From positions 105,834-169,833 of the forward strand of contig JAIETL010000039.1 in assembly GCA_019745195.1 (NCBI GenBank): 64,000 nt of DNA, given 5' to 3'. Within the stretch, counting starts at the first letter, position 1, and every line of letters starts with the position of its first letter. Of this stretch, positions 1-8,608 are shown in pieces. This stretch comes from Beijerinckiaceae bacterium (lineage in GTDB: Bacteria; Pseudomonadota; Alphaproteobacteria; Rhizobiales; Beijerinckiaceae). The position numbers were made by a program, and so were the translations under genes. Below the pieces are notes generated by a model that was not told the origin of the DNA, searched no databases, and saw only the letters and a program-made list of their open reading frames with translations.

Positions 1-206
1 CTCGCCAGCGGGTCGTAGGGGACGAGCGACGGCCCGAAGATGGCCGCGAACAGGATCAGCGCGAACAGCCCGAAGGCGAGTCCCGTGACCGGGTTCTCGG
101 CGACGATATGGCGGGCATGCGCCCAAATGCTGGTCGAGGGCGGGGCGTCGAAACGAAGCGCCGGTGCTGCTTCGGCAGTGATAACAACAGGCTCGATCTT
201 GCTCAT
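1..206 (-). CDS. Peptide-type ABC transporter permease, DppC family (N-terminal fragment)
   Basis: Only the first 68 codons lie in the window; the gene runs off the left edge. The N-terminus has a cytoplasmic tail, then a conserved 'ENPVTGLAFGLFALILFAAIFGP' -like first membrane helix followed by 'LVPYDPLA', typical of the DppC/OppC permease start. It begins 12 bp after the DppB-type gene stops and is on the same strand, so the two are almost certainly one operon forming the permease heterodimer of a dipeptide/nickel/opine importer. The ATG at 204-206 is the only obvious start. Confidence 0.8.
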   Translation of the reverse strand, partial: MSKIEPVVITAEAAPALRFDAPPSTSIWAHARHIVAENPVTGLAFGLFALILFAAIFGPSLVPYDPLA

Positions 207-218
207 GTCGTTCACCGC

Positions 219-1232
219 TCAGCCCTCCAGCCTGACGCGGGGGTCGATCACGCCGTAGAGCACGTCGATCATCAGGTTCAGCGCGACGTAGAGGATCGCC
301 ATGGTCAGCACGAAACCCTGGATCGGCGCGTAGTCGGAGGCGATCAGCGCCTCGACCGCGTAGGAGCCGACGCCGGGCCAGGCGAACACTTTTTCGACCA
401 GCACGTTCGCGCCCAGCAGGAAGGAGAAGACCATGCCGAGCGTGGTCACGACCGGCAGCATCGCGTTCCTGAAGGCATAGGTGCCGATCACCTTGCTGCC
501 GGAGAGCCCGCTGGCGCGGGCCGTGCGGACGAAATCGGCCCCCAGCACGGCGAGCATCGAGGCCCGCGTCATCCGCGTGATCGGCGCGAGCGAGAAGATG
601 CCCAGCGTCAACGCCGGCAGGATGAGCTGCGAGAAGGCGGCGCGAAAAGTCTCCCATTCGCCGGCCAGAAGGCTGTCGATCAGGAACAGCCCGGTCACGC
701 GTGGCGGCTCCGAAGCGAAGACGTCGAGCCGCCCGAGCGGCGCCGGCGACCAGCCGAGGATGAAATAGAACACGTAGACCAGCAGCAGGCCGGTGAAGAA
801 CACCGGAAGCGACACGCCCGCCGTCGCTACGACGCGGCAGAGATGATCGATCCACGAGCCCTGCTTCACCGCCGCGAGCACGCCGAGTGGCAATGCGACC
901 GCCATGGCGAGCAGGAGCCCCGCCAGCGTCAGTTCGGCGGAAGCAGGCAGCCGGGCGGCAAGGTCCTTCGTCACCGGCTGCCCGGTCGTCAGCGACTGCC
1001 CGAGATCGCCCTTCACCAGAGCCGTGACATAGGAGACGAACTGGACCGGCAGCGGCTGGTCGAGCCCAAGCTTCGAGCGGATTTCGATGATCGCCTGCGG
1101 TGAGGCGGCGGGTCCAGCGAAATAGGCCGCCGTGTCGCCCGGCAGCACGCGTGTGAGCAGGAAGGTCACGATGATAACGCCGATGATCGACGGAATCGTC
1201 GTCAGCAGGCGCTGACCGATCAGGCGGAGCAT
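219..1232 (-). CDS. Peptide-type ABC transporter permease, DppB family
   Basis: This 337-residue inner-membrane protein has the usual DppB length and layout. It opens with the 'RLLTTIPSIIGVIIVTFLLTRVLPGD' -type first helix and continues with five further hydrophobic segments. The cytoplasmic EAA loop (about residues 235-265, 'DFVRTARASGLSGSKV' followed by 'AFRNAMLPV') contacts the ATPase. It ends in the family-typical 'YGVIDPRVR'. It pairs with the DppC fragment downstream and with the solute-binding protein upstream (1434-3029). The ATPase genes are not in view. Substrate could be peptides, opines, nickel or an oligosaccharide; the sequence does not decide. Confidence 0.92.
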   Translation of the reverse strand: MLRLIGQRLLTTIPSIIGVIIVTFLLTRVLPGDTAAYFAGPAASPQAIIEIRSKLGLDQPLPVQFVSYVTALVKGDLGQSLTTGQPVTKDLAARLPASAELTLAGLLLAMAVALPLGVLAAVKQGSWIDHLCRVVATAGVSLPVFFTGLLLVYVFYFILGWSPAPLGRLDVFASEPPRVTGLFLIDSLLAGEWETFRAAFSQLILPALTLGIFSLAPITRMTRASMLAVLGADFVRTARASGLSGSKVIGTYAFRNAMLPVVTTLGMVFSFLLGANVLVEKVFAWPGVGSYAVEALIASDYAPIQGFVLTMAILYVALNLMIDVLYGVIDPRVRLEG

Positions 1233-1285
1233 GACATGCGCTCCGTTGAAATCTTGCCGACGGATGGATCGCTGTCATCGTGACC

Positions 1286-1409
1286 CTCAGCCCTCATCCT
1301 GAGGAGCGCTCCGCAGGAGCGCGTCTCGAAGGATTCTCCAGAAGGCTCCCGATCCATCTGGAGCATCCTTCGAGACGCCGCTGCGCGGCTCCTCAGGATG
1401 AGGGCTGAG
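1286..1409. repeat. Dispersed long palindrome, copy 1 (family A)
   Basis: Perfect 22-bp outer arms (1286-1307 and 1388-1409, beginning CTCAGCCCTCATCCTGAGG) enclose a second perfect 14-bp pair (1321-1334 and 1365-1378, GCGTCTCGAAGGAT). The whole 124 bp can fold into one long hairpin. A second copy with nearly identical left half lies at 42971-43090. It sits between the binding-protein gene and dppB. Such elements are non-coding, probably mobilised repeats; transcription through it would give a strong stem-loop that may protect the upstream mRNA end. Confidence 0.9.
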
Positions 1410-1433
1410 AGGTGATGACGACTCATCGGCAGC

Positions 1434-3029
1434 TTACACCCCCTTCGTCAGGTAACGGAAATCCGGCTCGCGGCAGGGCTGGAACTGGTAGCCCCCGATC
1501 GACTTCTGCAGCGCGACGTCATGGGTCGGTTGGTTGATCGGCACCATCGGCACCTCGGCGTTCACCAGCTTGATGAAGTCGATGACGTTGCCCTCATAGT
1601 CGGCCTTGTCGGAGGCGAAGCGCGCGGCGTCGACGAGCTTGTCCAGCGCCGGGTTCTGGTAGGCGGCGATGTTGAAGATCGAATTGTTGCCGTGCATCGT
1701 CCAGAACAGGTAGTATTCCGGATAGTCGAGCCAGCCGGCGAAGCGGTTCAGCACCATCGGATTGGTCTTCTTGGCGATCTCGGTGCGGAAGTTCGCGCCC
1801 GGCACCTTGTTGATCTCGACCGTGATCCCGATCGTCGACAGCGCCTCCTTGATCAGGACCGCCATTGGCTCTGCGACCGTCGCGTTGCCGGCGTCGAAAT
1901 ACAGCGTCGTCGAGAACGGGCCGCCCGCAGCATCGACCAGCGCCTTCGCCTTGGCGGTATCGGAGGTGTAGGGGAAGGGCTGCGGCCAGGCGACTTTTGG
2001 CGCAGTCCCGCCCGCCATCGAGACGCCGCGGCCGAACAGCGAGGCCTGCAGGATCTTCTCGTACGGCATGACCCAGGCCACGGCCTGGCGCAGCCGGACA
2101 TCCTTGAACGGGCCGACCTGCGTGTTGAGATAGCAGCCCCAGACGCCGTTGGGGATCGGCACGCCGACGACGTTGACCTTGCCGGCGTCTAGCAGATCCT
2201 TGAAGTCCTTCGGCGGCAGCCCGTATGACACATCGGCGTCGCCGCGCTCCATCAGCGCGCGCCGCGTCGAGGGCGAGGCGATGTCGCGCGCGATGATGCG
2301 GCGCAGTTGCGGCAGCTTCCCGGATTTCCAGGCGTCGTTGCGGATATAGATCGTCTCGACGCCGGGCTTCCAGCTCTCGACCTTGAAGGCGCCGCCTCCC
2401 GCGATGTTGTTCTTCAGATACTCTTTGGCGTGCGGATCGCCGCCTGAATTGGCGATGGCGAGTTCGGAATCGAAGACGAAGGGGATGGTGACCGCGAGGT
2501 TCGGGAGGGTCATCTTGTCCTTGCGGACGAAATCGACACGGAACGTGTTGTCATCGACGACGACGAACTGCTCGGGCTTCTCCAGCGAGCCGGCGTTCAT
2601 CTGCGTGGTGGCGAAGCCGCCGATGGTGCAGGCCCGGTCGAGCGACCACTTGACGTCCTTGGCCGTGACCTTGCGGCCGGAATGGAAGGTCGTGTCGCGC
2701 AGCTTGAAGGTGCAGCTCATGCCATCCGAGGCGACCTGCCAGCTCTCGGCCAGCTCGCCCTCGAGCTCGCCCATCGAGACCTGGTTGCCGCCGCCGGTCG
2801 GGATCGGCACCGGCTTGAAGCGCAGCAGCCGGTCGTAGCAGTTCAGCGCGACGCCATTCACCGGCTGCGACGAGCCGATGCCCTGCATGTCGAGGCTGTT
2901 GGGGCCGTATTCCTGCACCAGAAGCAGGGTCTCGGCGCGGCTCGGGGCCTGTGCCTGAGCACCGCCGGAGCGGGCCACGAAAGGCATGGCAAGGCCGGCG
3001 GCGATGGCGGTGCGGCGTGTGATGGTCAT
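1434..3029 (-). CDS. ABC transporter solute-binding protein, family 5 (peptide/opine type)
   Basis: A 531-residue periplasmic binding protein of the DppA/OppA class. Residues 1-27 form a signal peptide with a twin arginine ('MTITRRTAIAAGLAMPF') ending at AQA, so Tat export is possible. The body shows family 5 landmarks: 'ELAESWQVASDGMSCTFKLRD', 'FHSGRKVTAKDVKWSLDR' and 'LRQAVAWVMPYEKI'. It is the first gene of the operon with dppB and dppC downstream, separated from dppB by the 124-bp palindrome. ATG at 3027-3029. Ligand not predictable. Confidence 0.92.
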   Translation of the reverse strand: MTITRRTAIAAGLAMPFVARSGGAQAQAPSRAETLLLVQEYGPNSLDMQGIGSSQPVNGVALNCYDRLLRFKPVPIPTGGGNQVSMGELEGELAESWQVASDGMSCTFKLRDTTFHSGRKVTAKDVKWSLDRACTIGGFATTQMNAGSLEKPEQFVVVDDNTFRVDFVRKDKMTLPNLAVTIPFVFDSELAIANSGGDPHAKEYLKNNIAGGGAFKVESWKPGVETIYIRNDAWKSGKLPQLRRIIARDIASPSTRRALMERGDADVSYGLPPKDFKDLLDAGKVNVVGVPIPNGVWGCYLNTQVGPFKDVRLRQAVAWVMPYEKILQASLFGRGVSMAGGTAPKVAWPQPFPYTSDTAKAKALVDAAGGPFSTTLYFDAGNATVAEPMAVLIKEALSTIGITVEINKVPGANFRTEIAKKTNPMVLNRFAGWLDYPEYYLFWTMHGNNSIFNIAAYQNPALDKLVDAARFASDKADYEGNVIDFIKLVNAEVPMVPINQPTHDVALQKSIGGYQFQPCREPDFRYLTKGV

Positions 3030-3364
3030 GCTTTTGCCCTTCGATCAGCGTTGGATTGGCGCGGCGTTGTTCGATCGGCGTGATGCACGGAGCATGCCGG
3101 GCCATGCGCGATCGCCAGTCGGCGTCGAAGCCGGCAGGTCGAGGGCGAGAGATCGACTTGGCATGGCGTGACCCCGTCAGGATAGGGAAGACGCCGTGAT
3201 CGAAGCACGTAACGTGCCAATGGCTATGACGTTGAAATCAATGCAATAATCTGGAAATGATGCGAACGCGATGGCGCTCTCGCATGCAACATGTATGCAT
3301 GATGTCAAATGGTGACTAGTTTTTAATCAAACACTGAACTGCGCGGCCGAGAAGAGTGCCAAGC
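3030..3364. other. Intergenic region upstream of the family 5 binding-protein gene
   Basis: 335 bp without a convincing gene. It separates the end of the TRAP permease gene from the start of the binding-protein gene, both on the minus strand, so it should hold the terminator of one and the promoter of the other. The stretch 3220-3330 is visibly richer in A/T than its surroundings. The only structure seen is a small palindrome at 3284-3300. Confidence 0.6.
3284..3300. promoter_or_regulatory. Possible operator palindrome
   Basis: ATGCAACATGTATGCAT has 5-bp outer arms (ATGCA/TGCAT) around a central CATG. It lies in the A/T-rich intergenic segment, about 255 bp from the binding-protein start. 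That it binds a regulator is only an inference from symmetry and position. Confidence 0.25.
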
Positions 3365-5296
3365 TTACACCGGCCTTGCCGGCTTCGCCGGCAAGGGCGC
3401 GCGGTCGCGGCCCGGCCATTGGGCGGCGATCACGATGAGCACGAGCGCGAGTCCGATCAGGTCGGTCACCCAGTCGGGCTTGACCAGGCAGAACGCCGTC
3501 GCGATCAGTAGGGCGCGTTCCCACAGCGTCGCCCGGCGCAGCAGATAGCCGTGCAGCCCGGCCGCGAGCAGCCCAATGCCGGCAGTGGAGAGGATGAACC
3601 GCCAGATGATCGTCGGCCAGTCGCCGATCATCAGCAGCGCCGGCTCGTAGACGAACATGAAGGGCACGATGAAGCCGGCCGCGCCGATCTTCACCGCCGC
3701 CCAGCCGCTCGCCCAGAGATCGGCCTTGGCCAGTCCAGCGGCCGCATAGACCGCCAGCGCCACCGGCGGCGTAATCGCCGACAGGATCGCGAAATAGAAC
3801 GCGAACATATGGGCGGCTGGCGTGACGACGCCGAGCTTGATCAGCGCCGGCACCAGCAGCGACGTCATCACGATATAGGCCGGCGTCGTCGGCATGCCCA
3901 TGCCGAGCACGATGCCGGCGACCGCCGTCAGCAGCAGCGCCAGAAGCAGGTAGTTCTGCGCCAGCCCCAGGACGGCCTGCGTGAAGACGATGCCGGCGCC
4001 CGTGAGAGCAACCACGCCGATGACGATGCCGGCGCAGGCGCAGGCCAGCGCCACGGCGAGCGCATTGCGCGCCCCGTCGATCATGGCGTCGATGATGATC
4101 GGGATCCGGACGTTGACCCGCGTCGAGGCCCGCAGCGCCGCGACCGGGAAGCACAAAAGCGTGCCCGCCAGCGCCGCCAGCGGCGCGCTGTAGCCCGAGT
4201 AGAGCACGATGAGGATCGTCGCCACCGGGATGAACAGGTGCCCGCGCTCGCGCAGCGTCGTCGAGAGCACCGGCAGTTCGCTGCGCGGCACGCCCATGAT
4301 GCCGTGGCGCTTGGCCTCGAAATGCACGGCGGCGAAGCAGGCGACGTAATAGAGGATCGCCGGAATCAACGCCCAGATGATGATCTGGCCGTAGGAGACC
4401 GAGAGAAACTCGGCCATCACGAAGGCGGCCGCGCCCATGATCGGCGGCATGATCTGCCCGCCCGTCGAGGCCACCGCCTCGACGCCGGCGGCGAAATGCG
4501 GCTTGAAGCCGGTGCGCTTCATCAGCGGAATGGAGATCGGCCCGTCGACCATGACATTGGCGACCGCGCTGCCCGAAATCGTCCCGAACAGGCTCGACGA
4601 CACCACCGAGACCTTGCCCGGCCCGCCGGCCGTATGCCCGGTCAGCGACAGCGCGAAATCCATGAAGAGCTGGCCCGTGCCCGTGCGCTCCATGAAGGAG
4701 CCGAACAGCACGAATATCATGACATAGGCCGCCGAAATGCCGAGCGGCTGGCCGAAGATGCCCTCCGTCGTCATGAAGAGCTGGTCGAGCAGCCGCTCCG
4801 GCTCGACCTTGGCGAAGAACAGGGCGTAGCAGAGGAAGACGATCGCCGTGATCGGCAGCGCCCAGCCGATCAGCCGCCTTGTCGCCTCCATGATCAGGAC
4901 GACCAGCAGCACCGCCATCGCCTTGTCGGCAAGCGACAGATCATCGACGTAATAGATGCGGTTGACGATGTAATCGTAGTTCCAGAACAGGTAGCTGACC
5001 GGCGCGACCGCCAATATCAGCAGCACGTAGTCCAGCGGCGACGGCGCCGCGTTCGTCCCGGCCCTGCGATAGATCAGGAAGGTCAGCGCCAGCGCGAACA
5101 GCAGGTGCGTGCCGCGGAAGATGATCGCCTCCGGCGTGCCCTGCCCGCCCAGCGCCGGCGGCAGGATCACCCAGATATGATAGAGCGCCATCGACACGGC
5201 GATGACCGCCGTCACCAGCCGGATGATGCCGGCATGGCTCAGGTCGAACCGGAATTCGGGCTTCGGAACGCTGATCTCCGCCTGCGTCTTGTCCAA
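3365..5296 (-). CDS. TRAP transporter fused permease (small plus large membrane subunit)
   Basis: A 643-residue, very hydrophobic protein matching the single-chain DctQM fusions that accompany TAXI binding proteins. The N-terminal third has about four helices (small subunit) and the rest is the DctM-like domain, with landmarks 'GQPLGISAAYVMIFVLFGSFMERTG', 'SGSAVANVMVDGPISIPLMKR', 'ASTGGQIMPPIMGAAAFVMAE' and 'GMGMPTTPAYIVMTSLLVP'. It should use an ion gradient to import an organic acid. It follows the TAXI gene by 155 bp. The start appears to be TTG at 5294-5296 behind a GGAG stretch; no in-frame ATG gives a better N-terminus. Confidence 0.93.
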   Translation of the reverse strand: MDKTQAEISVPKPEFRFDLSHAGIIRLVTAVIAVSMALYHIWVILPPALGGQGTPEAIIFRGTHLLFALALTFLIYRRAGTNAAPSPLDYVLLILAVAPVSYLFWNYDYIVNRIYYVDDLSLADKAMAVLLVVLIMEATRRLIGWALPITAIVFLCYALFFAKVEPERLLDQLFMTTEGIFGQPLGISAAYVMIFVLFGSFMERTGTGQLFMDFALSLTGHTAGGPGKVSVVSSSLFGTISGSAVANVMVDGPISIPLMKRTGFKPHFAAGVEAVASTGGQIMPPIMGAAAFVMAEFLSVSYGQIIIWALIPAILYYVACFAAVHFEAKRHGIMGVPRSELPVLSTTLRERGHLFIPVATILIVLYSGYSAPLAALAGTLLCFPVAALRASTRVNVRIPIIIDAMIDGARNALAVALACACAGIVIGVVALTGAGIVFTQAVLGLAQNYLLLALLLTAVAGIVLGMGMPTTPAYIVMTSLLVPALIKLGVVTPAAHMFAFYFAILSAITPPVALAVYAAAGLAKADLWASGWAAVKIGAAGFIVPFMFVYEPALLMIGDWPTIIWRFILSTAGIGLLAAGLHGYLLRRATLWERALLIATAFCLVKPDWVTDLIGLALVLIVIAAQWPGRDRAPLPAKPARPV

Positions 5297-5451
5297 GGGT
5301 CATGTCTCCAGCCAGCACGTCGCGGTCGCAGGTCCGGCCGCTCGCGAGGGGGCACGCGCGTCGGCATCAGGGGAGAGGTGACGAGGGCGGAGATGCGCGC
5401 GGCTTTCCCGCGCGCATCGTCAGGCCGTCTGTCGCCAGCGTCGGCGACCCG

Positions 5452-6408
5452 TCACTTGGACGCCACGGTGATCCCGGCTTCCCTGTAGAACCTCACCGCG
5501 CCCGGATGGAACGGCACGCCGACATCCTCGGCCATCACTTTCGGCGTCAGGCCGGCGAGCGCCTTGCTGGTCGCGGTCAGCGCCGGGACGTTGTCGGCGA
5601 TCGCCTTGGTCATCGCATAGACCTGATCGGCCGGCAGCTTGCAGGAGGCGACGATATGGGTGGCGTAGCCGATCACCTTCACATCCTGCTCCTGCTTTGG
5701 ATAGGTGCCCTTGGGTACCGTCACCAGCGTGTAGCCAGGGTTGAGTTTCCTCATGCCGTCGAGGTCGGCAGACAGATCGAGCAGCTTGATGTCGCGCGCC
5801 GAAGCGAGATCCATCACCGCGCCCGACGGAATAGCGGTGCCGAGCGAAAAGGCCTGGGCATGGCCGTCCTTCACCTGCTCGACGGAGTCGGTGTAGGACA
5901 CGAAGGACACCTTCACGTCGCTGTAGCTCAGGCCATGGACCTTGAGCAGTTGCCCGGTGATCAACTCGCCGGTGTTGCCGCGCGGCTGGGTGGTGATCGC
6001 CTTGCCCTTGAGATCCTTGACCGTGTTGATCCCGGAATTGGCCGGCACCAGCATCTGGAAATATTGCGGATAGAGCGAGGCGATGTTGCAGATGTTCTCG
6101 TGCTTCTTCGGGAACGGCGCGTTGCCGGCGAGCCCGTCGACGGTCGAAATCGAGTTGCCGAAGCCGATTTCGGCCTTGCCGTCCTCGATGGCGCGGACAT
6201 TGGCGATGCCGGCGCCGGGCAACGCCGAGACGCTGAGCCCGGGAACGGCCTTTTCCCACATGTCCTTGAGCTGGCCTCCGAGCGGCACCCAGACGCCGCC
6301 TTGGGGCCCGGTCATCAACCGCATGTCGGCTGCCTGCGCGACGCCCGCCGCCGCGGCCAGACCGAACGCGACGGCAGCGGCGATTCCAGTCCTGTAACAG
6401 ATCGTCAT
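5452..6408 (-). CDS. TRAP transporter solute-binding protein, TAXI family
   Basis: A 318-residue secreted protein with a signal peptide ending near 'GVAQAAD'. The mature part shows TAXI features: 'LMTGPQGGVWVPLGGQLKDMWEK' at the start, 'IGFGNSISTVDGLAG' and 'GELITGQLLKVHGLSYSDVKV'. It delivers an unknown ligand to the fused permease encoded next. ATG at 6406-6408 was chosen because GGGAGG lies about 10 bp upstream and the signal peptide then begins at once; an in-frame start 13 codons earlier would add a charged tail. Confidence 0.92.
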   Translation of the reverse strand: MTICYRTGIAAAVAFGLAAAAGVAQAADMRLMTGPQGGVWVPLGGQLKDMWEKAVPGLSVSALPGAGIANVRAIEDGKAEIGFGNSISTVDGLAGNAPFPKKHENICNIASLYPQYFQMLVPANSGINTVKDLKGKAITTQPRGNTGELITGQLLKVHGLSYSDVKVSFVSYTDSVEQVKDGHAQAFSLGTAIPSGAVMDLASARDIKLLDLSADLDGMRKLNPGYTLVTVPKGTYPKQEQDVKVIGYATHIVASCKLPADQVYAMTKAIADNVPALTATSKALAGLTPKVMAEDVGVPFHPGAVRFYREAGITVASK

Positions 6409-6610
6409 GTCGTCATCCTCCCAGATGCCATGTTGATCCGACGCCATGTCATTGGATGCATGTGCGTTCGGCGACCGCGGCGCACCCGAATGCGACCGTT
6501 GCCATCACGCGGCTAAGCTACCGGCAGGCGACGGCGTGGCAAGGACTGTTTTGCGCGGCCGCGCGCCGGCCAGCCGGAGTCTCGGCCGCGAACCGCGGCT
6601 GCGGCGGCCT

Positions 6611-7309
6611 TCAGGGCTGGCGGCCGATCAGCCTGTCCTCGACGTTCTGCAGATGCCGGCGCATGCCGTCGGCGGCGGCGGCCGCCTCGCGATGGGCGAT
6701 GGCGTCGACGATGCGCTCATGGTCGGCGAAGCTGTGATGATCGGCCGGCGGCCGCAGATGGCTCGGGCGTGGCCGGCCCCAAGTCACGGCGCGGCGTACC
6801 GCGTTCAGCGTCTCCAGCAGCGCGAGCAGGATCGGGTTGTGCGCGGCTTCCGCGATCTGGTGGTGGAAGCGCGCGTCATAGGCCTCGTATTCGCGCCAGG
6901 TCGCCGCCGCGCGGCAGGCGGCGTTCAGCTCGGCGAGCGTCGCGATCTCCATGGCCGTGGCGTTGATCGCGGCCAACCGCGCGAGTTCGGGCTCCAGCCC
7001 GATACGCGCCCGCATCACTTGCAGCGGATTGCTGCGCTCGGCGAGGTCGGCGATGTCCAGAAGCTGCGGCGGGCGCGGCCCAACGAACGTGCCCTTGCCG
7101 ACCTGCCGCCAGAGCTGTCCCTCGCGCTCCAGCACCGCAAGGCTGCGGCGCAGCTCCGTGCGCTTGACGCCAAGCAGCTCGGCAAGCTCGCGCTCGGGCG
7201 GCAGCCGCCCGTCCTCGGGCAGCGCGGCGGCGGCGAGATAGCCCGAGAGCTGCGTCAGCACGCCCGACATGGCGAGCGAGGGAGGGGCTTCGACTTGTCT
7301 GTCCAGCAT
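6611..7309 (-). CDS. GntR-family transcriptional regulator, FCD (FadR-like) subfamily
   Basis: This 232-residue protein has an N-terminal winged helix (about residues 15-80; 'RELAELLGVKRTELRRSLAVLEREG' and the wing 'GKGTFVG') and a C-terminal all-helical FCD ligand domain (about 90-220). The FCD metal-ligand pattern is visible: Asp and His in 'YDARFHHQIAE', and His residues in 'DHERIVDAIAHRE' and 'MRRHLQ'. It is divergent from the NitT/TauT-like operon at 7537-11775 and upstream of the TAXI-TRAP genes, so it probably controls one or both in response to an organic acid. Confidence 0.9.
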   Translation of the reverse strand: MLDRQVEAPPSLAMSGVLTQLSGYLAAAALPEDGRLPPERELAELLGVKRTELRRSLAVLEREGQLWRQVGKGTFVGPRPPQLLDIADLAERSNPLQVMRARIGLEPELARLAAINATAMEIATLAELNAACRAAATWREYEAYDARFHHQIAEAAHNPILLALLETLNAVRRAVTWGRPRPSHLRPPADHHSFADHERIVDAIAHREAAAAADGMRRHLQNVEDRLIGRQP

Positions 7310-7363
7310 GCGCGACCGACCCGACTAGGGAACGAGCCTTGATCTCACGGATTCGCAGCGACT

Positions 7364-7387
7364 GCAACCATTCGAGAATTGGTTGCG
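7364..7387. promoter_or_regulatory. Inverted repeat in the GntR/ABC divergent promoter, site 1
   Basis: Arms GCAACCA (7364-7370) and TGGTTGC (7380-7386) surround TTCGAGAAT. The right arm with its flank, ATTGGTTGCG (7378-7387), is repeated exactly at 7482-7491. Symmetry and placement between a GntR gene and its divergent target operon suggest an operator. No binding data. Confidence 0.45.
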
Positions 7388-7440
7388 CCAATCCAAGCGA
7401 TTTTGTTGTTTTTGTTGCTTTGCAGCACGCGATTTCAGCC

Positions 7441-7491
7441 TTGACAGGATCAATCGACGCTCTGACACTGGCCAAAATCAAATTGGTTGCG
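7441..7491 (+). promoter_or_regulatory. Possible promoter and second copy of the ATTGGTTGCG motif
   Basis: A consensus -35 hexamer TTGACA at 7441-7446 is followed after 17 bp by GACACT, a weak -10. Downstream, ATTGGTTGCG (7482-7491) repeats the half-site of the inverted repeat at 7364-7387 and continues into a small TGGT...ACCA symmetry. A repressor bound here would sit in the transcribed leader of the ABC operon. Confidence 0.35.
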
Positions 7492-7536
7492 ACCATAAGC
7501 ACCAATGAACAAGAAAGCTCTGGGAGGAGCATCGAG

Positions 7537-8532
7537 ATGAAAGCGCCAGGAAAAAGGCTGTCCACAGCTCTGTACGCCGTCGCCATCGCCGCCGCATTGT
7601 CGGCGGGAACGCTCGCCGCACAGGCTCAGGAGAAGATCCGCGTCGCGCTCGGCGACGTGCTCTCGACCGAGACCCTGTCGATGATCATCGCGCTTGAGCG
7701 CGCCAAGGAGAAAGGCGTCGACTATCAGGTCACGCACTTCGCCAAGGAGGATCTCGCCATCCAGGCGGTGATCAACGGCCAGGCCGATCTCGGCGTCGGC
7801 ACGCCCTATGCGGTGGTGCAGAAGAGCAAGGCGCCGCTGCGTGTGCTATTTCAGGGCACGCGGCTGGTGTTCTTCCCCGTGGCCGACAAATCCTACAAAT
7901 CGTGGAAGGATTTGAATGGCCAGCCGATCACCTTCCACGCGCGCGCCACCGGCACCGAGGCGATCGGCAACATCATCGCCAAGCGCGAGGGCATCCAGTT
8001 CGGCGATCGCTCCTATGTGCCCGGCTCAGAGAACCGGATCATCGGCATGATGAAGGGTCAGATCAAGGCGACGATCGTCGATCTAGCCAACAAGAACCTG
8101 CTGCTGGAGAAGGCGGGCGACCGCTTCCATGTGCTGCCGGGCGTCACGCAGCCGGCCTCCGACGAGACCCTCTTCGGGCAGATCGACTGGATCAGGAAGA
8201 ACGAGGCCAAGGTCGATGTCGTCGTCACCGAATTGATGCGCCTCTGGGCCGAGATGGCGGCCAATCCGGCTGTCATCGAGCAGGAGCGCGCCAAGCGCAA
8301 GCTGATGGCCGACCAGCCCAAGGAGGTGCTGGAAGGCATCACCAAATTCTACACAATGGCGACCAAGGAAGGCGTCTTTGCCGCCGGCGGCGGCAGCCCG
8401 GAGATCGCTGCGGCCGATTTCGACTTCTATGTCGAGGCGGGTCAGATGCAGGGCCCGGCCAAGGATCTGAAGGTCGAGGATTTCTGGTACCTCGCGCCGC
8501 TGGAGCGCGCCCGCAAGGCGCTCGGCAGCTAG
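7537..8532 (+). CDS. ABC transporter substrate-binding protein, NitT/TauT-like
   Basis: A 331-residue periplasmic protein with a clear Sec signal peptide ('TALYAVAIAAALSAGTLAAQAQ'). The mature domain begins 'EKIRVALGDVLSTETLSMIIALERA' and has 'INGQADLGVGTPYAVVQ' and 'SWKDLNGQPITFHARATGTE', the layout of the NMT1/SsuA/TauA fold. It heads a five-gene operon with two permeases, an ATPase and an FAA hydrolase. ATG 7537 was chosen because GGGAGGAG precedes it by 8 bp; the frame stays open upstream but without a good signal peptide. Ligand unknown; the hydrolase next door hints at an aromatic-derived or other organic acid. Confidence 0.88.
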   Translation: MKAPGKRLSTALYAVAIAAALSAGTLAAQAQEKIRVALGDVLSTETLSMIIALERAKEKGVDYQVTHFAKEDLAIQAVINGQADLGVGTPYAVVQKSKAPLRVLFQGTRLVFFPVADKSYKSWKDLNGQPITFHARATGTEAIGNIIAKREGIQFGDRSYVPGSENRIIGMMKGQIKATIVDLANKNLLLEKAGDRFHVLPGVTQPASDETLFGQIDWIRKNEAKVDVVVTELMRLWAEMAANPAVIEQERAKRKLMADQPKEVLEGITKFYTMATKEGVFAAGGGSPEIAAADFDFYVEAGQMQGPAKDLKVEDFWYLAPLERARKALGS

Positions 8533-8561
8533 GCTTGGCGCCCGGCCGTTCCCGCCATTCG

Positions 8562-8586
8562 CGGACGGGGCCCCCTGCCCCGTCCG
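8562..8586 (+). promoter_or_regulatory. Intercistronic stem-loop after the binding-protein gene
   Basis: A perfect 10-bp stem (CGGACGGGGC / GCCCCGTCCG) with a 5-nt loop lies in the 76-bp gap between the binding-protein gene and the first permease gene. There is no T-run, so it is unlikely to be a full terminator. Hairpins at this place in ABC operons often protect the binding-protein mRNA and lower permease expression; that role here is inference. Confidence 0.55.
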
Positions 8587-8608
8587 GCCGCGCCCGCAGC
8601 CGATCTGA

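Noticed and set aside
1286..1409. CRISPR array or IS end
   Set aside because: A single inverted structure with no regularly spaced direct repeats and no transposase gene; better explained as a dispersed palindrome.
3551..5488. 645-codon plus-strand frame opposite the TRAP permease
   Set aside because: The product is Arg/Asp/His/Gln-rich low-complexity sequence, typical of antisense to membrane proteins, and the minus strand fits a known transporter.
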